This document shows, piece after piece, positions 1 to 5,055 of a stretch of DNA of 6,465 nt. Position numbers and translations under genes: made by a program. Source of the DNA: Christensenella sp. UBA6406 (GTDB taxonomy: Bacteria; Bacillota; Clostridia; Christensenellales; UBA1242); contig DJPS01000017.1 of assembly GCA_002438625.1 (NCBI GenBank), positions 1-6,465 of the forward strand, given 5' to 3'. Under the pieces are notes generated by a model. The model was given only the letters and a program-made list of their open reading frames with translations, was not told the origin of the DNA and ran no database searches. Position 1 is the stretch's first letter; every line of letters begins with the position of its first letter.

Positions 1-20
1 CTATTCAATCTCTCTCTCAT
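1..20 (-). CDS. 5' end of an unidentified gene running off the left edge
   Basis: Only the first six codons are in the window, reading ATG then Arg-Glu-Arg-Leu-Asn, with the frame still open at base 1. Three things support a real start. A purine-rich Shine-Dalgarno sequence (AAGGGGG, bases 32-38) lies 11 nt upstream of the ATG. A convincing sigma-A promoter on the same strand lies at 188-216. No competing gene lies between the promoter and this start. The product cannot be identified from six residues. The SD type and its 11-nt spacing match those of ypeB in this window. The ATG could be spurious and the true gene could start further left. Confidence 0.35.
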
Positions 21-181
21 TTGCGTTTTGACCCCCTTCTTTACACCTTAACACGATTTGACTTTTAGGTTTAGCACAATTATTTTATTGCTATTGTTAT
101 GTCTAAAAAAGCAATTTAGCCTTACTTAATAATTGTATTATTTGCAAAAAGTAGCAAATTATATCTTATTATTGTTCTTTT
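21..181 (-). other. Long AT-rich 5' leader of the left-edge gene
   Basis: This is the inferred untranslated leader of about 160 nt between the promoter at 188-216 and the ATG at base 20. I found no ORF of useful length on either strand. Two weak stem possibilities are visible on the minus strand: a 6-bp stem (ATTTGC with GCAAAT, 8-nt loop, near 141-160) and a 6-bp stem (ATTGCT with AGCAAT, near 90-120). A second -10-like TATAAT lies at 158-163 but has no good -35. I do not recognise a T-box or any known riboswitch motif. Confidence 0.3.
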
Positions 182-187
182 CTCTTT

Positions 188-216
188 ATTATATCATATT
201 TTTGTCTTTTAGTCAA
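188..216 (-). promoter_or_regulatory. Sigma-A type promoter with extended -10
   Basis: On the minus strand the -35 is TTGACT (211-216), the spacer is 17 nt, and the -10 is TATAAT (188-193) preceded by TGA, which gives the extended TGnTATAAT form. Transcription should begin near base 181 and run left into the gene starting at base 20. The -10 and its upstream A-tract are identical over 16 nt to those of the promoter at 534-561. Confidence 0.75.
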
Positions 217-235
217 ACATTTTTATATAAATATA

Positions 236-270
236 AAAAAATATGCTTTTATCTTCATTGCATACTTTTT
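236..270 (-). terminator. Possible AT-rich intrinsic terminator after the 54-residue ORF
   Basis: On the minus strand an A-rich arm ending in GTATGC pairs with GCATA plus a T-run (TATGC/GCATA core, one G-T wobble, then A-T pairs), leaving a loop of about 13 nt. The A-tract and T-tract are on opposite sides of the stem, so it could act in either direction. It sits between the 54-residue ORF and the next promoter, where a terminator would be expected. The stem has only two G-C pairs, so this is tentative. Confidence 0.35.
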
Positions 271-329
271 ATTTAACTTCATATTAATTTGTATAATTTT
301 TCTATTGTTTTGCAAAGCAAACGAGCAAA

Positions 330-494
330 TTACATTGTTCTTTCGTTTTGTTCTTGACTTTTTGCCTTTTCTTGTTGCAAATTTTTCTCTGTTTCAGTTT
401 CATCATTTTTTTGATTTTGCCTAGCCTCATTAAAATAACCGATTTCAGTATACTTTCTTATATTTTTATCAAAATTATAATTTATTCCGTCCAT
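330..494 (-). CDS. Small charged hypothetical protein (54 aa)
   Basis: This short reading frame runs from an ATG at 494 to a TAA at 330. It has a strong Shine-Dalgarno sequence (AAGGAG, 505-510) about 10 nt upstream and a near-consensus promoter just beyond it at 534-561. The product starts MDGINYNFDKNIRKYTEIGY, followed by a hydrophilic tail rich in Gln, Glu, Lys, Asn and Thr (residues about 24-54). There is no membrane segment, signal peptide or cysteine. The tail looks disordered or weakly helical. I do not recognise a family, and it lacks the GSHH-type motif of HicA, so it is not an obvious partner of the HicB-like protein that diverges from it at 659. The start is well supported by the SD, and the coding call rests on SD plus promoter rather than homology. 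Confidence 0.55.
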   Translation of the reverse strand: MDGINYNFDKNIRKYTEIGYFNEARQNQKNDETETEKNLQQEKAKSQEQNERTM

Positions 495-533
495 AACATT
501 AAATCTCCTTAAATATTCTATCTTTCATAGGAG

Positions 534-561
534 ATTATATCATATTTTTTCAATTTGTCAA
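534..561 (-). promoter_or_regulatory. Near-consensus sigma-A promoter for the 54-residue ORF
   Basis: On the minus strand the -35 is a perfect TTGACA (556-561), the spacer is 16 nt, and the -10 is a perfect TATAAT (534-539) with the extended TG motif one base upstream. The predicted transcription start is near base 527, leaving a leader of about 33 nt to the ATG at 494. This is the best match to a vegetative promoter in the window. Confidence 0.8.
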
Positions 562-658
562 TATTAAAATTAAATTTGCAAATTAAAAATTTGGAATAAA
601 TTTAAAATATTTGCTTAAATTAGTTGTAAAATGGGCAAAAATTAAGTAAAATCAACTT

Positions 659-985
659 ATGATGAAAAACATAATAAAAAATAAAGTTGATTCTTTAATT
701 GTGACAAAAGGGAGACTGGACATTCCACTTGTTGTTATAAATAAGAACGGCAAACTTATGGGGTTTGTGCCTGCACTTAACATTGAAAGTGTTTGGGGTG
801 AGATTGGAGAAGAAGATGAAATAATTTCCAATTTAAGAGTGAAGGCAAAAACAAAAGTTAAAGAAATGGTGAAAGCGGGAGAAGTCTTTCCATTCTTCCC
901 TGATAGTGCGACAATAAGGTTTGAGTTTTCGCCCGTTAAAGTTGAATTTTTAGTGGCACACATAGGAAAAAATGGCAAAAAGTGA
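659..985 (+). CDS. HicB-like small protein (108 aa), putative orphan antitoxin-type fold
   Basis: I suspect a HicB-type fold (partial RNase H-like, found in antitoxins of type II HicAB systems), but this is pattern recognition, not an identified homologue. The order of elements fits. There is a beta strand IPLVVINKNGK (residues 22-32), then GFVPALN (35-41) where HicB proteins have a strand ending in FPDLPG-like sequence. An Asp/Glu turn leads into a helix of Lys and Glu (about 51-73), then AGEVFPFFPD (73-82), which resembles the GE-x-I-P-x-P element after the HicB helix. A final strand (about 86-100) follows. There is no C-terminal DNA-binding domain. No HicA-like ORF lies on either side: upstream is the divergent 54-residue ORF and downstream is ldh. 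The start is a tandem ATGATG with no clear SD. An in-frame TAA at 647-649 rules out a longer form. The overlapping minus-strand frame (652-978) looks like a shadow. Confidence 0.6.
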   Translation: MMKNIIKNKVDSLIVTKGRLDIPLVVINKNGKLMGFVPALNIESVWGEIGEEDEIISNLRVKAKTKVKEMVKAGEVFPFFPDSATIRFEFSPVKVEFLVAHIGKNGKK

Positions 986-1121
986 TTTTAATTAATTTTA
1001 AAATTTAATGCAATAATTTAATTAAAATTAATTAATCAATTTATAAAATTGGCAAATTAAATTTAAATAAATGCACAAAATTAAAATGAGATAAAAAGCA
1101 AAATTAAAGGAGATTAAATTT

Positions 1122-2036
1122 ATGTATAATAAGATAGTGATTGTTGGATGCAGTAATGTGGGAATGGCATATGCACATAACATAGTTTTAAGGGATAGCA
1201 ATGTTGATGAGTTGGCATTGATAGACATTCAAGCGGAGAAAATGGAAGGTGAAGCGATTGACCTTAATCACACCCTTGCATTTACAAACAATTTTATAAA
1301 GATAAAAAAGGGCGATTATAACGATTGTAAAGATGCAGTTTTGTGTGTTATATGTGCGGGGAGAAATCAAAAGCCAAACGAGACAAGGCAACAGTTGATT
1401 GATAGCAACATAGCAATTATGGATGACATTATAACAAATTGCATAAAGAATGATTTTAAGGGCATTTTTGTTATTGCATCTAATCCTGTTGATATCTTAT
1501 CACTTTATGCATATAAAAAACTAGGCGGAAATCCAAATAGAGTTATAGGAAGTGGCACAAATCTTGACACATCTAGGCTTTGCTACATTATTGGGAAGAA
1601 ACTTGGCATAAATCCTAAATTTATAAATGCCTTTGTTTTGGGTGAGCACGGAGACAGTGAAATGATTGCGTGGGATAGTGCAAGCATAGCAAACAACCCT
1701 ATAAGCGACTTTTTAACGCAAAAGGAAATGGAAGAGATTGGATTTGAAGTGAAAAATAGTGCATATGAGATTATAAACAAAAAAGGTTACACAAATTATG
1801 GCATAGGTTCTGCCCTATTTTCTATAACTAATGCAATTTTATCTAATGAAGATTTTATTTTGCCTGTATCAAATTATGATGAAAAGGAAAATGTTTTTTA
1901 TAGCCGTCCTTGCATAATTGGGCGAGATGGAATAAAGAAAGTTTTTGACATTAATTTATCTAAAAAAGATGCTAAAAATTTAAAAGCAAGCATAAAATAT
2001 TTGCAAGAAATGAGAGATAAGTGTGGCATAAAATAA
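1122..2036 (+). CDS. ldh: L-lactate dehydrogenase (NAD-dependent)
   Basis: This cytosolic enzyme reduces pyruvate to L-lactate with NADH, regenerating NAD+ in fermentation. It belongs to the LDH/MDH superfamily and is 304 residues long, slightly shorter than the usual 310-320. Visible elements are the Rossmann motif GCSNVG (residues 9-14, GAGxVG in most relatives), the NAD ribose-binding Asp (LALID35), and the substrate loop NQKPNETR (82-89). That loop carries Gln83, which selects lactate dehydrogenase over malate dehydrogenase (Arg there), and Arg89. Also present are SNPVD with Asn121, Asp149 and Arg152 in LDTSR, the catalytic His176 in GEHGDSE, and Thr224 (equivalent to Thr246). The two fructose-1,6-bisphosphate ligands of allosteric enzymes (Arg173 and His188 in Bacillus numbering) align with Cys154 and Asn169, so allosteric activation is unlikely. 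A strong SD (AAAGGAG, 1106-1112) lies 9 nt before the ATG. No clear promoter or terminator is visible next to it. A divergent malate-type specificity is unlikely given Gln83. Confidence 0.93.
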   Translation: MYNKIVIVGCSNVGMAYAHNIVLRDSNVDELALIDIQAEKMEGEAIDLNHTLAFTNNFIKIKKGDYNDCKDAVLCVICAGRNQKPNETRQQLIDSNIAIMDDIITNCIKNDFKGIFVIASNPVDILSLYAYKKLGGNPNRVIGSGTNLDTSRLCYIIGKKLGINPKFINAFVLGEHGDSEMIAWDSASIANNPISDFLTQKEMEEIGFEVKNSAYEIINKKGYTNYGIGSALFSITNAILSNEDFILPVSNYDEKENVFYSRPCIIGRDGIKKVFDINLSKKDAKNLKASIKYLQEMRDKCGIK

Positions 2037-2138
2037 CAAATAAAATGAAAGCAATTAAATATAAATGAAATAATAAATAATTATTAAATCAATTTGAAAT
2101 ATAAATCTTTTATAAAAATGCTAAAATTATAATTTTAA

Positions 2139-2154
2139 CCGCTAAAAATAGCGG
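2139..2154 (+). promoter_or_regulatory. Perfect short hairpin directly upstream of a ribosome binding site
   Basis: CCGCTA (2139-2144) and TAGCGG (2149-2154) form a perfect 6-bp stem with an AAAA loop, ending two bases before the SD AAAGGAG (2156-2162) of the small membrane protein gene. It is the only GC-rich element in an otherwise AT-only spacer. No T-run follows on the plus strand, so it is not a terminator for ldh. A palindrome containing TATAAT (2124-2137) lies just upstream and could be a -10 without a recognisable -35. If so, the hairpin would sit at the 5' end of the mRNA. Confidence 0.45.
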
Positions 2155-2176
2155 AAAAGGAGAAAAATTTAAATTA

Positions 2177-2530
2177 ATGGAAACAAAAAATAAAACTAAA
2201 AATAAGACATTAATAAAAATTGCGTATTCACTTTACCCTACGCTTTTAATGAGTTCAGTTTTACTTTTTATTGCTTTTATGATAATTGGCTTTTGCTTAA
2301 AAAATGAAATAGCAAGCAATGTTATGTTCGCATTATCTTTTGCGTGCTTAATTTTATATGTGCCATCATTTTTATATTTTAGCAAAATTCAAAATTCGCT
2401 TTGGTATAAAAAATGTGTTAGGTGCAAAAGATTAAAATTAATAGAAAAACAAAATAAGGAAAAAAGTTTAAAAGAGTTAGAAGAACTTAAAAAACATTTT
2501 AACATTGAAAGCAATTCAAATAAAAATTGA
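2177..2530 (+). CDS. Small two-helix membrane protein of unknown function (117 aa)
   Basis: I do not recognise the family. The N-terminus is Lys/Asn-rich (residues 1-14). Two hydrophobic segments follow, about 19-41 and 46-68, separated by a short LKNEIAS turn. A Lys/Glu-rich C-terminal stretch (about 77-110) should form a charged amphipathic helix, and the protein ends in Asn/Ser/Lys. By the positive-inside rule both ends face the cytoplasm. A Cys-Val-Arg-Cys pair (80-83) lies just after the second helix, beside Trp76, and could bind metal or undergo redox change, though a single CxxC is weak evidence. The SD (AAAGGAG, 2156-2162) is strong but lies 14 nt from the ATG, longer than usual, and no better start exists nearby. 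The gene is 140 nt after ldh on the same strand, so co-transcription is possible. A bidirectional terminator follows at 2626-2660. Confidence 0.75.
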   Translation: METKNKTKNKTLIKIAYSLYPTLLMSSVLLFIAFMIIGFCLKNEIASNVMFALSFACLILYVPSFLYFSKIQNSLWYKKCVRCKRLKLIEKQNKEKSLKELEELKKHFNIESNSNKN

Positions 2531-2625
2531 AATTAAAATTAAATTATATTAATTCATTTTCTTTGCAATGCAATTTAAAAATTTAATTTATTCAATTAAA
2601 AAAAGATAAAATATATTTTAAACAC

Positions 2626-2660
2626 AAAAAAGATGTAGCAAATCTACGCCACATCTTTTT
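2626..2660. terminator. Bidirectional intrinsic terminator between convergent genes
   Basis: AAAAAAGATGT (2626-2636) pairs with ACATCTTTTT (2651-2660), leaving a 14-nt loop in which GTAG and CTAC can also pair as an alternative inner stem. Each strand shows a stem followed by a T-run: CTTTTTC on the plus strand and CTTTTTTG on the minus strand. It lies between the stop of the membrane protein gene (2530) and the stop of ypeB (2679), exactly where transcription from both sides should end. Confidence 0.85.
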
Positions 2661-2678
2661 CTTGAATTTTTTACATTT

Positions 2679-4190
2679 CTATTTTGTTAAATTACCTTCA
2701 TCTGTTGTTGAAACGACTTTCATAACTCTTTCTTCATCGCCATCAAATGCATTTATATACACATAATATTCCGCACCATAATATTCGCAATAAAATTCAT
2801 ACGCAAGCACTTCTCCACCATATTCAAGCGGAATAATGCATAATTTTTGTGCGTTTATGTTAAGTTTTAAATCTAACAAATCTCTTGCTTGAACAGCACT
2901 TAATGTTGGGGTTGTTGTTTCCCTATCCGTATGGTTATATGCATACGAAACCGCATCATAACCAACAACATTGCCCGTGCTTAAATCCACTTTAACCTTA
3001 ATTAAATCAGGGTAATAAATAACATTATTAATTACAGGGGCAAGGTTGATAAATGCCACACCTTTTTGGCTATCACTCCAAACGCATTTCATATCGCTAG
3101 CCCCTGCAAGTCCTGCAAACTTAATTGCAGTTTTAATTGCATCATCTATTGTTTGCTCTGCCGTTTCGCTTTCATCAGCATAACCGCTTAAATTAAGAAG
3201 GAAACCGCCACGCTTAGATAAAGATGCAGAAATAATTTTATCTTTAACATAAATGCTGAAATCGTAAGTTACAAAATCGCCTTTTGTTTCGCCTTCATAT
3301 TCAATTTTATCATATTGATAAAAATCTGCAAGAATGGCTTCTAAATTCTTTTGAGCAGTCTCTTTATCCACTTCTACTTCGGTTAAGCCCTTAATCTCTT
3401 TATTGTAAAGCGAATCTGAGAACGGACCATCAAAAATCATTGATGGATAACTTATGCTATCCGCCCCCAGTCCTTCAAAATTTGAACTGAAATCATCTAA
3501 TTCGCCCATATCTTTTTCGCTTGCCTGCAAAATGCTATAACCTCCCATAATTTTGCTAATTAAATCATTTAATGCCTTTTTAAGTTCTAAGGTTATGCCG
3601 TGAAGTTGCTGAATTTTAACTTTTTGAGATTCAGTCATTGCAGTTTCCCCAGCAATCACACTTGTGCAATAGCCATCCATTTTGTTTATGAATGCAACAC
3701 CTTCCCTTGTTGTGCTTAATTTAATCGGCAAAATTTGGAAGTTGCTTTGTGCATATTTGCAATTATCACAAACTAGTTGCAAATATTTTCTTTGCAAACT
3801 TGCATCTTCACTAACTTGCACTTTACTTAAATTGACTTCAATATTATTTATATTATCGGATAATTCATAAACCGCCCTTTGATAACCCGCCTCTAAACTG
3901 TTTCCATAGGAATTGCCACGCAAGTTGCTATCTGTATATAAAATACCAAACAAAATAAATCCAATGGCAAAAATAATTGTAAATGCGGTTAAAACGCAAA
4001 TTCTTCGCTTTAAATTTTCATTTTTTATATTGAAATCATTAATTTTTATATAATCACCAAAACTTGACTTGTCATCTCCCATTATATAATTATCATTCCC
4101 TTTTGCTCTTTTTTCGCCATAATCATTTGAATATTTATTTTCATTTTCATTATTGTCTTCATTTTCATAATCTTTATACATATCACTCAA
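2679..4190 (-). CDS. ypeB: Spore germination protein YpeB (SleB partner)
   Basis: YpeB is a forespore membrane-anchored protein needed for the stability and function of the cortex-lytic enzyme SleB. This product has a polar, Asn/Asp/Glu/Lys-rich N-terminus (residues 1-61), one membrane helix (about 64-85) and a long helical region (about 95-230). A YpeB-typical SYPSMIFDGPFSD motif follows (247-259), then three PepSY-like repeats (about 271-337, 344-415 and 428-494). Bacillus YpeB is about 450 residues with its membrane helix at the very start. At 503 residues, this protein carries an extra cytoplasmic segment of about 60 residues. A CDNC pair (141-144) is also present. The chosen start is a TTG at 4190, 11 nt after GGGGG of the SD (4202-4206). 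An ATG three codons on (4179-4181) is the alternative, but it lies about 20 nt from that SD. It follows sleB by 23 nt in the conserved sleB-ypeB order. Expression is expected in the forespore under sigma-G, from family knowledge. Confidence 0.93.
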   Translation of the reverse strand: MSDMYKDYENEDNNENENKYSNDYGEKRAKGNDNYIMGDDKSSFGDYIKINDFNIKNENLKRRICVLTAFTIIFAIGFILFGILYTDSNLRGNSYGNSLEAGYQRAVYELSDNINNIEVNLSKVQVSEDASLQRKYLQLVCDNCKYAQSNFQILPIKLSTTREGVAFINKMDGYCTSVIAGETAMTESQKVKIQQLHGITLELKKALNDLISKIMGGYSILQASEKDMGELDDFSSNFEGLGADSISYPSMIFDGPFSDSLYNKEIKGLTEVEVDKETAQKNLEAILADFYQYDKIEYEGETKGDFVTYDFSIYVKDKIISASLSKRGGFLLNLSGYADESETAEQTIDDAIKTAIKFAGLAGASDMKCVWSDSQKGVAFINLAPVINNVIYYPDLIKVKVDLSTGNVVGYDAVSYAYNHTDRETTTPTLSAVQARDLLDLKLNINAQKLCIIPLEYGGEVLAYEFYCEYYGAEYYVYINAFDGDEERVMKVVSTTDEGNLTK

Positions 4191-4201
4191 TTTTCACTTT
4201 T

Positions 4202-4209
4202 CCCCCTTT
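4202..4209 (-). promoter_or_regulatory. Ribosome binding site that decides the ypeB start
   Basis: On the minus strand this reads AAAGGGGG, starting five bases after the sleB stop codon. Its spacing of 11 nt favours the TTG at 4190 over the ATG at 4181. The same AAGGGGG type with 11-nt spacing precedes the left-edge gene, which suggests that this spacing is tolerated in this genome. Confidence 0.55.
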
Positions 4210-4213
4210 TATT

Positions 4214-4924
4214 TTATCTTGCAAATGTGTGCTTGCCAATTACAACCGTAACTTCCCTAGACCATATCCACGCACTTGTTGCAGTTGCAGGATTATAATA
4301 ATAAATGCTTCCATATGTTGGGTCCCATCCATTTAACGCATCCCTTGCCGCTTGATACGCTGTGCTGTTCGGCTCTAAATTAATTTGCCCATCGTGCACC
4401 GCTGTAAATGCCCACGGTTGATAAATTACCCCGCTAATCGTGTTTGGAAAACTTGGGCTTTTAACTCTGTTTAAAATAACCGCACCAACTGCAACTTGTC
4501 CCACATAACTTTCGCCCCTAGCTTCTGCGTGAATGCATTTCGCTAATAAATAAAGGTCTGAACTTGTGGTTGTGTTGCTTGCCGTTGTGCTCGTAAGCGT
4601 CATTCCAAGAGCCTTAGCAGTGATTGGTCCCACCGTTCCCGTTTGCTCAATTCCATTCACTCTTTGAAAATACTTAACCGCCTCAGTCGTAAGTGGACCA
4701 TAATAACCCGTTATAGGTCCATTAAAATAACCCCACCTTTTTAACTTTGTTTGCACTGTTTTAACTTGCTCTGTTGTAAGCGTTGCGACTTGAACCGCAC
4801 TTTCATTATATGAAGCCATTGCATTTACATTTGCCATTTTATAAATGACAACCATTGACCCCACCCCCATAATGCAAATAAGTAGCAAAATTAAAATTAA
4901 TCTTAATTGTTTAGTTTTATTCAT
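4214..4924 (-). CDS. sleB: Spore cortex-lytic enzyme SleB
   Basis: SleB is a lytic transglycosylase of the SleB/CwlJ (hydrolase_2) family that degrades muramic-lactam-containing cortex peptidoglycan at germination. The product has a basic N-terminus and hydrophobic core (residues about 8-28) with a likely signal peptidase site after AMA (35-37). A peptidoglycan-binding domain follows (about 49-107), with the typical VQTKLKRWGYFNGPITGYYG start. Then come a short Ser/Thr-rich linker (about 110-122) and the catalytic domain (123-236) with HAEARGE (132-138), GQVAVGAVILNRV and the C-terminal SREVTVVIGKHTFAR. Glu134 corresponds to the catalytic glutamate (Glu21 in CwlJ). At 236 residues it is compact compared with about 305 in Bacillus subtilis, mainly because the linker is short. 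An SD AAAGGAG (4930-4936) precedes the ATG by 5 nt, with a second SD-like copy just upstream. ypeB follows in the same operon. No convincing sigma-G promoter is visible in the 119-nt upstream spacer. Confidence 0.95.
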   Translation of the reverse strand: MNKTKQLRLILILLLICIMGVGSMVVIYKMANVNAMASYNESAVQVATLTTEQVKTVQTKLKRWGYFNGPITGYYGPLTTEAVKYFQRVNGIEQTGTVGPITAKALGMTLTSTTASNTTTSSDLYLLAKCIHAEARGESYVGQVAVGAVILNRVKSPSFPNTISGVIYQPWAFTAVHDGQINLEPNSTAYQAARDALNGWDPTYGSIYYYNPATATSAWIWSREVTVVIGKHTFAR

Positions 4925-4983
4925 TTTCTCTCCTTTCTCCTTATGCTTTTATTCCTTTAATTTGATTAAAATATATTTTGAAA

Positions 4984-5055
4984 TTTGAAAAGCAACAAAT
5001 AATTTAAATCTGCAAGCACAACAATACAAATAAATTTATAATGCTACTTTTCAAA
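4984..5055 (-). repeat. Inverted repeat spanning the spoIIR stop codon
   Basis: TTTGAAAAGTAGCA (5042-5055 on the minus strand, containing the spoIIR stop TAG) can pair with TGTTGCTTTTCAAA (4984-4997). Nine pairs are perfect, and the inner five include two G-T wobbles. The arms enclose about 44 nt of AT-rich sequence. No T-run follows, so it is not a standard terminator. It may fold in an mRNA reading from spoIIR into sleB, or be chance in AT-rich DNA. Confidence 0.4.

Noticed and set aside
499..528. Nine-codon ORF (MKDRIFKEI) overlapping the SD of the 54-residue ORF, as a leader peptide.
   Set aside because: It has no SD of its own and begins at about the predicted first base of the transcript. 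A nine-codon frame is expected by chance.
502..536. Perfect 8-bp inverted repeat (AATCTCCT / AGGAGATT) that could hide the SD of the 54-residue ORF in a hairpin.
   Set aside because: The upstream arm overlaps the -10 of the promoter at 534-561 and lies before the predicted transcription start near 527, so it would not be in the mRNA.
652..978. 108-residue minus-strand frame opposite the HicB-like gene.
   Set aside because: It has Ser/Thr/Ile/Phe-rich shadow composition and no domain pattern, whereas the plus frame has a plausible fold and composition like its neighbours.
985..1028. 11-bp A/T-only inverted repeat between the HicB-like gene and ldh (ATTTTAATTAA / TTAATTAAAAT).
   Set aside because: It has no G-C pair and a long loop, and it lies in DNA made almost only of A and T, where such repeats arise by chance. 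It is not a credible terminator.
4925..5043. Sigma-G promoter for sleB.
   Set aside because: I found only partial matches to the -10 (CAAATTA) with no acceptable -35 at the right distance.
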